Assembly: GCF_007994985.1 (NCBI RefSeq)
Contig: NZ_VOQF01000005.1
Span: 310,001 to 374,000, forward strand
Direction of reading: 5' to 3'
Source: Metabacillus litoralis
Lineage (GTDB): Bacteria; Bacillota; Bacilli; Bacillales; Bacillaceae
DNA: 64,000 nt
Shown piece after piece: positions 24,221 through 32,694 of this stretch. Position 1 is the stretch's first letter; each line of letters opens with the position of its first letter. A program made the translations under genes and the position numbers. The notes beneath the pieces are model-generated. The model did not search any database. It was not told the origin of the DNA and saw only the letters and a list, made by a program, of their open reading frames with translations.

Positions 24221-24562
24221 CTAAACACCTTCTCTCTTTGTTTGACCATCAGTTGTAACAAGCTTCAATCCGACTACTCCAGAAATGAGAATCGCACATA
24301 AACCTATTTTTAACCAATTTAATTCTGTTCCAAAAAATAGAATTTCTGAAATCACGGTACCTGCTGCACCTAAGCCAGTAAATACGGCATATGCTGTTGT
24401 TATTGGTAATTGACTTGTTGCTTTTATTAAAAGGTAAAAGCTTATCATGATCGCTAAAACTGTACCACCCCATGCAGTTAAAGTTGTAGAGTATTTTAGC
24501 CCTGATACCCAACACACTTCAAAAAATGCAGCAATGTATATGATTAACCAATTTTTATTCAT
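24221..24562 (-). CDS. ykkC: SMR-family exporter subunit, YkkC type
   Basis: 113 residues, four membrane helices, helix-1 Glu in YIAAFFEVCWVSGLK and helix-3 TTAYAVFTGLGAAGTV. The end VVGLKLVT followed by a charged tail matches YkkC. AGAGGTG precedes the ATG. In B. subtilis the ykkCD pair is controlled by a guanidine-I riboswitch; the 260 bases upstream here show none of its conserved blocks. A small palindrome TTAATTGAGATTAA (24649-24662) is the only regulator-like site noticed. Confidence 0.85.
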   Translation of the reverse strand: MNKNWLIIYIAAFFEVCWVSGLKYSTTLTAWGGTVLAIMISFYLLIKATSQLPITTAYAVFTGLGAAGTVISEILFFGTELNWLKIGLCAILISGVVGLKLVTTDGQTKREGV

Positions 24563-24828
24563 AGTGTGTGTTCACCTCTTTCTCGTTTTCCATAGATGTT
24601 TCTAAGTTTTATTTCTTATAAGGTACATATCATTAACTGATCTTCTTAATTGAGATTAATCGATAACAAGTATAATTGATCTTCGCTTGAAGCACCAAGT
24701 AAAGGAATTTTGTCTAAAATTTAGATACTTAAACCTATTGTGTTAGAACATAGTATTGCTTTTTATATCATAGCCTTGATATGCTAATCAAGATGAGTGA
24801 AAAAGAACCATTTTTGAGGAGTAATACA

Positions 24829-26016
24829 ATGATGAAAAAGATATTTATATGTGTATTTAGTGCTATCTTAGTATTAGGTTTATTTCCATTTAATAGTCAA
24901 GCTAATAACGAGAATATAGAGGTTATGGTTGAAAGCCATTCTGCCATTTTACTAGATGCTGAAACAGGGCAAATTCTATATGAGAAAAACAGCAAAGAAA
25001 AGCTCCCACCTGCTAGTATAACGAAGATTGCCACCGCTATCTATGCAATCGAAAAAGGAAATTTAGATGATATTGTTACAGTTAGTGAAAATGCGAGAAA
25101 TGCAGATGGAACACGTGTGTATTTAGAAGTTGGTGAAAAAGTTCCTTTGAAGAAGCTAATTCAAGGACTTTTACTTAATTCAGGAAATGATGCAGGTGTT
25201 GCGATAGCTGAGCACATGAGTGGATCTGTATCTAGTTTTGCGGAGGAGTTTAACGAGTATTTAGCAACAGAGGTTGGTGTTGAACATACATATTTTATGA
25301 ATCCACATGGGTTATTCCATCCAGAGCATGTAACAACTGCTGAGGATATGGCTAAAATCACAGCGTACGCTATGCAGAATGAAACGTTTAGAGAAATCTT
25401 TAACACAATTGAATTAAAATGGTCTGGAGAAGGCTGGGACACAACGATTATTAATCATCATATTATGGTGCGTGATCAATCATACGAGGGAATAACAGGT
25501 GGTAAAAACGGCTTTGTTGATGAATCAGGATTTACACTTGTCACAACTGCGAGTCGAGGGGATTTAAGTTTGATAGCTGTTACATTAAATGCAAAATCTA
25601 GTAATCTAGCATATAATGATGCGGCTGCATTATTTGATTATGGATTCAACCATTATGAAACGGATAGCATACAAAGCAATGAGAAATTCACCTCCAGTGA
25701 TCAAACAGTTTTTATAACGACAGAGAAACTTAAATATGTGAAAAAAATAGGTGAAACAGTAACAAAGGATATTCTCTCAACAGGTGAACTTGTTGTAAAG
25801 GGGCAAGAAAATCAAACCATTCAATCCTTTAAGCTAGAAAAGGTAAAAAGCAAAGAAGAAAATAAGCAAATGAAAAGTGAGATTGTTTCATCACCAGAAA
25901 TAAATGAAGAAAATACGAATGTTGGAAAAAATCATTTAACATATATTGTACCCTTTTCAATAGTAATCACTTCTATTATTTCTATTTTCTTTTATTTTCA
26001 AGTAAGAAGAGTGTGA
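24829..26016 (+). CDS. D-alanyl-D-alanine carboxypeptidase-like protein (PBP5/DacF family) with KNG motif
   Basis: 395 residues; ATG chosen by GAGGAG (24816-24821), seven bases upstream. A signal peptide probably cut after SQA (residue 25). Serine peptidase S11 motifs: Ser63-x-x-Lys66 (SITK), SGN (LLLNSGNDAGVAIAE), and a third motif GGKNG where most members have KTG. A C-terminal membrane helix (about 370-392) anchors the protein outside. These enzymes trim the terminal D-Ala of peptidoglycan stem peptides. The Thr-to-Asn change in the third motif could reduce activity or alter specificity. Confidence 0.88.
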   Translation: MMKKIFICVFSAILVLGLFPFNSQANNENIEVMVESHSAILLDAETGQILYEKNSKEKLPPASITKIATAIYAIEKGNLDDIVTVSENARNADGTRVYLEVGEKVPLKKLIQGLLLNSGNDAGVAIAEHMSGSVSSFAEEFNEYLATEVGVEHTYFMNPHGLFHPEHVTTAEDMAKITAYAMQNETFREIFNTIELKWSGEGWDTTIINHHIMVRDQSYEGITGGKNGFVDESGFTLVTTASRGDLSLIAVTLNAKSSNLAYNDAAALFDYGFNHYETDSIQSNEKFTSSDQTVFITTEKLKYVKKIGETVTKDILSTGELVVKGQENQTIQSFKLEKVKSKEENKQMKSEIVSSPEINEENTNVGKNHLTYIVPFSIVITSIISIFFYFQVRRV

Positions 26017-26107
26017 AATTAGATTTTCCAACTTTTGCATTTAATAAATGTTTGCGATATAATTATCATCTAAGCTTCTATCATTCTATTAGAAAGAAGT
26101 GTTCATC

Positions 26108-26278
26108 ATGAATCTAGGATTTAGTGAAATACTATTGATTTTATTTGTTGCTTTATTACTATTTGGACCAAGTAAATTGCCTGCATTAGGGAAAGCAGCC
26201 GGTAATACATTAAGAGAATTTAAAAACGCTACAAAGGGTCTTATGGACGACGAAGATTCCCCATCAACGAAGAAATAA
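26108..26278 (+). CDS. tatA: Twin-arginine translocase subunit TatA
   Basis: 56 residues: a short N-terminus with Glu7 (NLGFSEILLILFVALLLFG), one membrane helix, the FGPSKLPALGKAAGNTLREF hinge and amphipathic helix, then an acidic tail. This is the TatA/TatE fold, the protein that forms the conducting element of the Tat pathway for folded proteins. No tatC is adjacent, so it acts with a TatC encoded elsewhere. The ribosome site is weak (AGAAGTG). Too short for usual gene size limits. Confidence 0.93.
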   Translation: MNLGFSEILLILFVALLLFGPSKLPALGKAAGNTLREFKNATKGLMDDEDSPSTKK

Positions 26279-26291
26279 AAGTAACTTATAT

Positions 26292-26323
26292 TGAGGCGGG
26301 CAAAGTGCCAATGTCTCTTTTTT
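26292..26323 (+). terminator. Likely terminator of tatA
   Basis: Imperfect hairpin GAGGCGGGCA/TGCCAATGTCTC followed by seven T. The next 200 bases to the peptidase gene show no further feature. Confidence 0.6.
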
Positions 26324-26560
26324 TATGGACAAAAGTTGAAGTGGAAAAATGTTTCATACCAAAACAGACAAACAAAATCGACAGTAGTAATTGTTAACTC
26401 TCATTAATTTAAAGTGCTCATTGCCGCTCTTTGAAGGGAATAAGGGGTATTTTTTTTTTAGGGACTTATACCGAAGTTGGTTGAGAGAGTCCATTAATAA
26501 TTGGATAGTGAACAACAAAGCTTAGCAGTGTAAATGAAAAAATGATTAGGAGGAAAAAAT

Positions 26561-28357
26561 ATGAATTTACCAACTTTCAGTAGCACATGGGACTTAGAAA
26601 CACTTTTTAAAGGTGGAAGTCAATCTGAGGAATTTCTCATTTATCTCAAAGATATCTCAATGAGTATCAATCAATTAAACCAAGCTACATTAAAATGGCC
26701 TAACACATTTACATGTGAAGATGTTTCAATACTTAAAGAAATTCTTGATAGCATGTCTAACAGTATCGTTAAACTAGAACAAGCAAATTCCTTTGTAGGA
26801 TGTTTACAAGCACAAAATACAGCTGATACAGAAGCGAACATATTAAGAGCAAAAGTCACAGATCTTAATACGAATTTTTCTAAAGCAATTTTAAAAGTAG
26901 ATCAGTTATTAGGTGATATTGATGAAGATACTTGGAAGCAAGTATTAAAGCGACCTGAACTAACAGATCTTACATACATACTAAATGAAATGAGAAATCA
27001 GTCTAAAGAAAAATTATCTGTTGAAAAAGAACAGTTAATTCAGCAATTATCTGTCGATGGTTACATTGGTTGGGAACAGCTATATGATCTCCTTGTTTCA
27101 AAGGTGCAAATTCCTTTTAACGAAAATGGAGTTGAGAAAAATTTATCCGTAGGTCAAGCATCTAATAAGTTCTCTGATTCAAACCGCAAAGTACGAAAAG
27201 AATTACTTGAGAAATGGGAATCTGGGTGGGGAAATCAAAAGGAATTATTTGCTGAAGCTTTGAACAGACTCTCAGGCTTTCGATTATCTGTTTATAAAGA
27301 AAGAGGTTGGGAAAATCCACTTAAAGAACCACTAGCTATAAATAGAATGAAAATGGAAACGCTTGATATGATGTGGCAGGTTATCTCAGAAAATAAACAG
27401 CCACTTGTTGATTATATGAATCAAAAGGCTAAGGTATTAGGAGTAGAAAAGCTAGGGTGGTATGATTTAGAGGCACCAATTGCAGAAGCTAACTCTGTTC
27501 TATCTTATCAAGAAGGTGCAGAATTTATAATAAAGCAATTCAGTAATTTTGGTCCGTTATTAACTAATTTTACAAAGAAAGCTTTTGAGAAGAATTGGAT
27601 TGAAGCGGAAGATCGTCCTAATAAGGCACCAGGTGGTTTTTGTACAGGGCTACCTGATACGAATGAATCAAGAATTTTTATGACTTATTCTGGAACTCCA
27701 TCAAATATTTCAACGCTTGCACATGAATTGGGTCATGCTTTCCATTCTTATGCAATGGAGGATATCCATCCTTTAAATAGTGATTATGCAATGAATGTTG
27801 CTGAAACAGCATCCACTTTTGCGGAAATGATTGTAGCTGACGCTGCATTAAAACACACGACTAATAAAGAAGAAAGACTAGCTTTACTAGATGATAAGTT
27901 GCAACGAAGTGTCGCAATGCTCATGAATATACATTCACGCTTTTTATTTGAAACAGCTTTTTATGAAGAAAGAAAACAGGGATATGTGTCAAGTGATCGA
28001 TTATCCTTACTCATGCTTGATGCACAAAAAGAGGGATACTCAGATTCATTAGAAGAATACCATCCTCTGTTTTGGGCGTCAAAGCTTCATTTCTTTATAA
28101 CTGATGTACCTTTTTATAATTTCCCTTATACATTTGGCTATTTATTCTCACTTGGAATATATGCAAATGCTCTTGAGGAAGGCCAAGAGTTCGAACAGAA
28201 GTATATTTCTCTCTTAAAGGACACAGGCTCTATGTCTGTTGAAGACCTCGCAATGAAACACTTATCTGTTGATTTAACAAAGAAAGACTTTTGGGAAAAA
28301 GCTGTGAAAATGGCAACAAGTGATGTAGAAGAATTTATTAAACTTACAAATTGTTAA
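26561..28357 (+). CDS. M3-family oligoendopeptidase (PepF type)
   Basis: 598 residues. The zinc motif HELGHAF (HExxH, near residue 388) with the downstream Glu about 25 residues later (NVAETASTFAEM) marks a metallopeptidase of family M3. The N-terminal helical lobe (1-200) and length fit oligoendopeptidase F, a cytoplasmic enzyme that cleaves peptides of about 7-17 residues from turnover or quorum peptides. AGGAGG precedes the ATG. It may share a transcript with the downstream symporter gene, 77 bp away. Confidence 0.92.
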   Translation: MNLPTFSSTWDLETLFKGGSQSEEFLIYLKDISMSINQLNQATLKWPNTFTCEDVSILKEILDSMSNSIVKLEQANSFVGCLQAQNTADTEANILRAKVTDLNTNFSKAILKVDQLLGDIDEDTWKQVLKRPELTDLTYILNEMRNQSKEKLSVEKEQLIQQLSVDGYIGWEQLYDLLVSKVQIPFNENGVEKNLSVGQASNKFSDSNRKVRKELLEKWESGWGNQKELFAEALNRLSGFRLSVYKERGWENPLKEPLAINRMKMETLDMMWQVISENKQPLVDYMNQKAKVLGVEKLGWYDLEAPIAEANSVLSYQEGAEFIIKQFSNFGPLLTNFTKKAFEKNWIEAEDRPNKAPGGFCTGLPDTNESRIFMTYSGTPSNISTLAHELGHAFHSYAMEDIHPLNSDYAMNVAETASTFAEMIVADAALKHTTNKEERLALLDDKLQRSVAMLMNIHSRFLFETAFYEERKQGYVSSDRLSLLMLDAQKEGYSDSLEEYHPLFWASKLHFFITDVPFYNFPYTFGYLFSLGIYANALEEGQEFEQKYISLLKDTGSMSVEDLAMKHLSVDLTKKDFWEKAVKMATSDVEEFIKLTNC

Positions 28358-28434
28358 TTTTTATGAAAAAAGGGTTTCTAAATGAATAAAAAAAGGAAAA
28401 GAATAGAAAATTAAATAAGAAGAGGTGGTTAACT

Positions 28435-29667
28435 TTGAAGTTAGCAACAAAAATTATAATCGGGTTAATTTTAGGTGCAATTGTTGGGTTAATTCTAAAT
28501 TTAGTATCACCTGATTTATTTGCAACAATGAACACATTTTTATTTACTCCACTAGGACAAATCTTTTTAAATTTAATTAAAATGCTAGTTGTTCCAATTG
28601 TTTTCTTCTCTATTACATTAGGTGTCGCTGGCCTAGGAGATCCTAAAAAGCTTGGAAGAATGGGTCTGAAAACTATTTCTTTCTTCTTAATCACAACAGC
28701 AATTGCTATTATTATTGGTCTATCTCTAGCTAGTATTATTCAACCAGGAACAATAGGAACCTTTAATACAGAAGGTGTTGAATTTGAAGCAAAAGAAGCT
28801 CCATCTACAGTGGAGACTTTACTCAATATCATCCCATCTAATCCTATTGGCGCATTTGTAGAAGGAAATATGCTACAGATTATTGCCTTTTCAATTTTCA
28901 TTGGTATTGGTATTACGATGCTAGGTGAAAAAGCGAGCACTTTGCGTACGTTTGTTGAACAAGGAAATAACTTAATGATGTATCTAGTTAATTTAGTCAT
29001 GAAATTTGCGCCATATGGTACGTTTGGTTTAATCGCAACAGCTGTTGGAAGTCAAGGCTATTCAGCAATTAAAGCGATGGGATTATATATGATAGTTGTT
29101 ATTTTAGCTTTAGTTATTCATGCTATCGTTACTTACGGATCTGCAGTTTATTTCCTTGCTAAATATAATCCGTTAACATTTTTCAAAAAGTTTTCACCAG
29201 CAATGACTGTTGCGTTTAGTACATCAAGTAGTAATGCAACATTACCAATTTCAATGGAAACAGCACAAAAGGAATTAAAAGTGCCGGAGCCAATTAGTAG
29301 CTTTGTTCAACCACTTGGTGCAACAATAAATATGGATGGAACAGCGATTATGCAAGGTGTTGCAACTGTATTTATTGCTCAAGTATATGGTGAAGCTCTT
29401 ACAACTATGGAGCTTGTAACAGTAGTGTTAACAGCTGTGTTAGCAAGTATCGGTACAGCTGGAGTTCCTGGTGTAGGGTTAATTCTACTCGCGATGGTAC
29501 TAAGTTCTGTAGGATTACCAGTAGCAGGAATCGGTTTAATTATAGGAATTGATCGTTTACTAGACATGGCACGTACAGCAGTAAACATCACTGGTGACGC
29601 GGCTTGTGCATTGATTGTTTCTGAAACGGAAAAAAAACATATTGATGTAGCTGAGTCTAGATCATAA
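28435..29667 (+). CDS. DAACS-family dicarboxylate/glutamate:cation symporter
   Basis: 410 residues, TTG start after AGAGGTGG. Eight membrane helices and two re-entrant hairpins. The serine-rich HP1 loop (STSSSNATLP), the NMDGTA motif in helix 7 and DRLLDMARTAVNITGD in helix 8, with the substrate carboxylate and amino contacts, are all present. Family members take up glutamate, aspartate or C4-dicarboxylates with Na+ or H+. The Arg in helix 8 fits glutamate/aspartate or dicarboxylate, but the choice between GltP/GltT-like and DctP-like cannot be made here. Confidence 0.9.
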   Translation: MKLATKIIIGLILGAIVGLILNLVSPDLFATMNTFLFTPLGQIFLNLIKMLVVPIVFFSITLGVAGLGDPKKLGRMGLKTISFFLITTAIAIIIGLSLASIIQPGTIGTFNTEGVEFEAKEAPSTVETLLNIIPSNPIGAFVEGNMLQIIAFSIFIGIGITMLGEKASTLRTFVEQGNNLMMYLVNLVMKFAPYGTFGLIATAVGSQGYSAIKAMGLYMIVVILALVIHAIVTYGSAVYFLAKYNPLTFFKKFSPAMTVAFSTSSSNATLPISMETAQKELKVPEPISSFVQPLGATINMDGTAIMQGVATVFIAQVYGEALTTMELVTVVLTAVLASIGTAGVPGVGLILLAMVLSSVGLPVAGIGLIIGIDRLLDMARTAVNITGDAACALIVSETEKKHIDVAESRS

Positions 29668-29673
29668 ATGATG

Positions 29674-29710
29674 AAAATGTTAGCCTGTTTTGAATGGGCT
29701 AACATTTTTT
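29674..29710 (+). terminator. Terminator of the symporter gene
   Basis: AAAATGTTAGCC (29674-29685) with GGCTAACATTTT (29697-29708), then T. Confidence 0.9.
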
Positions 29711-29767
29711 CGATTGCTCAAATAGTAGTTTTTTTGGAGATAGGTGTGTCTCTTGTGCATGTGTCGG

Positions 29768-29907
29768 ATTTTGTTGATTTATGTCTAATCGCTGATAAAT
29801 CCCGATAATCGTCGATAAATCAGAATAATCGCTGATAAATTTCTAGAATCGCTGATAAATCTGAAAAATCGCCGATAATCCCAGAAATTGAAGATAAAGC
29901 GACCAAG
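29768..29907. repeat. 20-bp tandem array T2 (about seven units)
   Basis: Leader ATTTTGTTGATTTATGTCTA (29768-29787), then units ATCGCTGATAAATCCCGATA, ATCGTCGATAAATCAGAATA, ATCGCTGATAAATTTCTAGA, ATCGCTGATAAATCTGAAAA and ATCGCCGATAATCCCAGAAA, then a decayed unit. The fourth and fifth entries match the order of units 4-5 in array T1 at 4131, so the two arrays share ancestry. Confidence 0.9.
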
Positions 29908-29932
29908 CTGCCACACTAGTGCTTAAATATAT

Positions 29933-29952
29933 TTAAACAAACGTTTGATTAA
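29933..29952. promoter_or_regulatory. Near-perfect 20-bp palindrome of TetR-operator type
   Basis: TTAAACAAACGTTTGATTAA is symmetrical except one base pair. It looks like an operator for a helix-turn-helix dimer, but no regulator gene is near. A second hairpin, TACTCC...GGAGTA, lies at about 30058-30088. Function unknown. Confidence 0.3.
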
Positions 29953-30151
29953 TGCGTATATTAGTTAAGAAATATATAGATTGGTTGAGTAAATGATAAA
30001 TGTAAGCGTATAAACGAAACTATTTGGACATATTTAGAGCTTTTAAAGGAAATTTACTCCTTTACTACATAAATAGTAGAGGAGTAAGATACATTCATAA
30101 TCATTATTGCTCTTCAAGTTTAAAAGCTACACATAATTTCGATAAATTGTC

Positions 30152-30181
30152 TTGAAAAAGAGCTACCAAAAAGAATAGATT
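30152..30181 (+). promoter_or_regulatory. Probable ktrAB promoter
   Basis: TTGAAA (30152-30157), 18-bp spacer, TAGATT (30176-30181); transcription would start at the 5' edge of the riboswitch. Confidence 0.55.
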
Positions 30182-30187
30182 GTTCAA

Positions 30188-30383
30188 AATCGCTTAATCC
30201 TATTAATAGGAGCGGAGGACCCACTTTGAATTCAAAATATGGATTTATGGGGTGAATCAAACAATATGTTTGTAGGGCTACTCTCATTAGCCCGAATCCG
30301 ACAGCTAACTTCGTAAGCGTTAGAGGGAATGAACTTGTGATCAATAGTCACAGGAGTACATTGGGACCTCTGTGTCTTTTTTT
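30188..30383 (+). promoter_or_regulatory. c-di-AMP riboswitch (ydaO/yuaA class) with terminator, controlling ktrAB
   Basis: Conserved blocks in order: AATCGCTTAATC, GGAGCGGAGGACCCA, TGGGGTGAATC, GTAGGGCTACTCTC, CCCGAATCCGACAGCTAAC and TCGTAAGCG. The outer stem is CGCTTA (30191-30196) with TAAGCG (30314-30319). A CACAGGAG...CTCTGTG hairpin with T7 follows (30349-30383) as expression platform. This class binds c-di-AMP and turns off K+ uptake genes, so ktrAB should be off when c-di-AMP is high. Same arrangement as ktrA (yuaA) of B. subtilis. Confidence 0.95.
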
Positions 30384-30447
30384 GTTATCAAAAGATTGAT
30401 ATTACTAGGAAAACGTTCAGTTTATGAATGGAAAGAAGGAAAATAGC

Positions 30448-31104
30448 GTGAAAAAGCAATTTGCTGTATTTGGCTTAGGTCGTTTTGGTGGAAGTTTAGT
30501 AAAAGAGTTTTATGAGTTGGGGATAGAAGTGCTAGCCATTGATGTGAGTGAGGAGAAAATCCAGCAATTTGCGGCATATGCTACACATGCTGTAAAAGCT
30601 AATGCTCTTGATGAGACAATATTAAAACAGCTTGGAGTCAGAAATGTTGATCATGCATTCGTCTCTTTTGGTGATAATATTGAAGCTAGTATCTTAACTT
30701 CTTTATTACTAATAGAACTGGGTGTGCCACAGGTTTGGGCAAAAGCACAAAATGATTATCACCAAAAAGTTTTGGAGAAGATTGGGGTTAATCGTGTAAT
30801 ACATCCAGAACGGGATATGGCAAAAAGAATTGCTCATCACATCATATCTGAAAAGATGATCGATTATATCGAACTTTCGAAGGAATATAGCATGGTTGAG
30901 GTTGTAGCAACGAAGAAATTAAACAATAAATCTTTATTTGATTTAGATATCAGATCACGATATGGCTGTAATATTGTCGGAATACAGCGTGGTGAAGAGA
31001 TAAGTGTTTCTCCAGGTGCTGATGAAAAAATTTCCATAGGTGATGTTTTATTAATCATTGGGAAAAACAAAGATATCATACGTTTCGAAGAAAATGGAAT
31101 GTAG
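30448..31104 (+). CDS. ktrA: Potassium uptake regulatory subunit KtrA
   Basis: 218 residues from the GTG at 30448, which has AAGGA seven bases upstream; an in-frame ATG at 30424 is possible but has its site 14 bases away. An RCK_N Rossmann domain with FGLGRFGG (nucleotide binding) is followed by RCK_C from about residue 140 (IELSKEYSMVEVVA), where c-di-AMP binds. An octameric ring gates KtrB in response to ATP/ADP. It lies three bases before ktrB and behind a c-di-AMP riboswitch, so control is both transcriptional and allosteric. KtrC-like wording is also visible (IHPERDMAKRIAH), but the riboswitch and adjacency to ktrB favour KtrA. Confidence 0.92.
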   Translation: MKKQFAVFGLGRFGGSLVKEFYELGIEVLAIDVSEEKIQQFAAYATHAVKANALDETILKQLGVRNVDHAFVSFGDNIEASILTSLLLIELGVPQVWAKAQNDYHQKVLEKIGVNRVIHPERDMAKRIAHHIISEKMIDYIELSKEYSMVEVVATKKLNNKSLFDLDIRSRYGCNIVGIQRGEEISVSPGADEKISIGDVLLIIGKNKDIIRFEENGM

Positions 31105-31107
31105 GCT

Positions 31108-32433
31108 ATGAAATCTAAAAGATTTATTAAACTAACTCCATCTCAGTTGCTTGTTTTAGTGTTCGTTGTTTCGATAACAATAGGTACAGCTTTACTGAAA
31201 TTACCTTTTGCGACAACTGTACCAATCAAATGGGTTGATGCTTTATTTATTGCAACCTCTGCAATGACAGTTACTGGCTTAGCAACAGTAGATCCTGGAA
31301 CAACATTCACTGTTTATGGACAACTCATTATTGCTATTTTAATTCAGGTCGGCGGCTTAGGAATTATGTCATTTGCTGTTTTAATTTTTCTTGTTATAGG
31401 GAAAAAAATTGGACTAAAAGAACGAATTTTAATACAGCATGCCTTAAATCAAACCTCTTTAGGTGGAATAATAAAGCTTGTAAAGTACTTATTTATATTT
31501 TCAATAACGATCGAAACGATAGCAATGATCTTTCTAGCTATACGATGGGTGCCTGAATTTGGATGGTCTCAAGGCTTATTTTACAGCTTTTTTCATGCCA
31601 TCTCAGCTTTCAATAATGCTGGAATTGCCCTTTGGCCCGACAATTTAATTCGTTATGTAGGAGATCCGTTAATCAATATTGTAATGTCTTCATTATTTAT
31701 TATTGGGGGAATCGGCTTTACTGTTCTTGTTGATATATGGCATAAAAGAAGCTTTCGAAGGTTATCTTTGCATACAAAGCTGATGTTGGTTGGAACATTG
31801 GTGATTAACGTGGTAGCTATGTTCTTTATCTTTGTCGTTGAATATAGTAACCCGAATACATTAGGAAGTTTACCACTTAGTGACAAGCTATGGGCTTCTT
31901 ATTTTCAAGCAGTCTCACCAAGAACAGCTGGCTTTAATACGATTGACATAGGTAGCTTAGATGAAACAAGCATCTTTTTTATCGTAATATTAATGTTTAT
32001 AGGAGCTGGTAGTGGATCAACAGGTGGTGGTATTAAACTGACAACTGCGATAGTTATTGGTTTGGCCACAATAACCTTTTTAAAAGGAAAGAGCGAGGTT
32101 GTAGTATCCCGTAGAACCATTCATTACACAACAATTGTCAAAGCACTTGCCATCTCAATGATTAGCGTTGTGTTTGTGATTATCTCCATTCTGTTACTAA
32201 ATGTGACGGAAAAACAAGCGTCGTTTCTTGATATTATGTTCGAGGTTGTTTCAGCTTTTGGTACTGTAGGACTTTCAACTGGAATTACAGGAGACTTAAC
32301 AACTATAGGGAAACAATTACTGATTTTTATTATGTTTGTAGGAAAATTAGGGCCTTTAACATTGATGTTTTCTCTAGCTAAACCATCTAAAGAGAAGATT
32401 CGATATCCACAGGAAGATATTTTAACTGGTTAA
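31108..32433 (+). CDS. ktrB: Potassium transporter channel subunit KtrB
   Basis: 441 residues, Trk/Ktr/HKT superfamily: four M1-P-M2 repeats with pore loops TVTGLATVDPG, FNNAGIAL, RTAGFNTIDIGS and GTVGLSTGIT, each holding the selectivity Gly. The glycine-rich gate of the third repeat reads GAGSGSTGGGIK. A homodimer takes up K+ (Na+-dependent) for osmotic adaptation. It is co-transcribed with ktrA and ended by a strong terminator. Confidence 0.95.
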   Translation: MKSKRFIKLTPSQLLVLVFVVSITIGTALLKLPFATTVPIKWVDALFIATSAMTVTGLATVDPGTTFTVYGQLIIAILIQVGGLGIMSFAVLIFLVIGKKIGLKERILIQHALNQTSLGGIIKLVKYLFIFSITIETIAMIFLAIRWVPEFGWSQGLFYSFFHAISAFNNAGIALWPDNLIRYVGDPLINIVMSSLFIIGGIGFTVLVDIWHKRSFRRLSLHTKLMLVGTLVINVVAMFFIFVVEYSNPNTLGSLPLSDKLWASYFQAVSPRTAGFNTIDIGSLDETSIFFIVILMFIGAGSGSTGGGIKLTTAIVIGLATITFLKGKSEVVVSRRTIHYTTIVKALAISMISVVFVIISILLLNVTEKQASFLDIMFEVVSAFGTVGLSTGITGDLTTIGKQLLIFIMFVGKLGPLTLMFSLAKPSKEKIRYPQEDILTG

Positions 32434-32457
32434 GTTATAGATCGATTTTTAAATTAG

Positions 32458-32498
32458 GCCGGCTAAACAGGTGTATAACTTGTAGCCGGCTTTTTTTT
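32458..32498 (+). terminator. Terminator of ktrAB
   Basis: GCCGGCTA (32458-32465) with TAGCCGGC (32483-32490), then eight T. Confidence 0.92.
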
Positions 32499-32669
32499 AA
32501 GGCCCTTTTCTGATAGATTGTTGATAAATGATCTTATTATCTTTTAGAAACAGTGTTTTATTGCATAAAAAATACGATTTCTAAGAAGAAAAGATGCCAC
32601 TAGACTATATACAGTGCTGTTTTCTTCGAACTCCTAAAAGCAACAAAGTTTACAAAAATAGACTTTCTT
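32499..32669. repeat. Dispersed palindromic element family C, copy 1
   Basis: About 170 bp with ends AAGGCCCTTTTCTGAT and AAAGCAACAAAGTTTAC...CTTTCT in inverted relation, and an inside shared with 62259-62420: GAAACAGTGTTTT, TGCATAAA, AAAAGATGCCACTAGACT and GTGCTGTTTTCT. It lies between the convergent genes ktrB and the ZIP transporter. Confidence 0.75.
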
Positions 32670-32694
32670 AAAAGCACGAAATGGATGGATATTT

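Noticed and set aside
24563-24828. Guanidine riboswitch before the SMR pair
   Set aside because: None of the conserved ykkC-class blocks could be found by eye on the minus strand.
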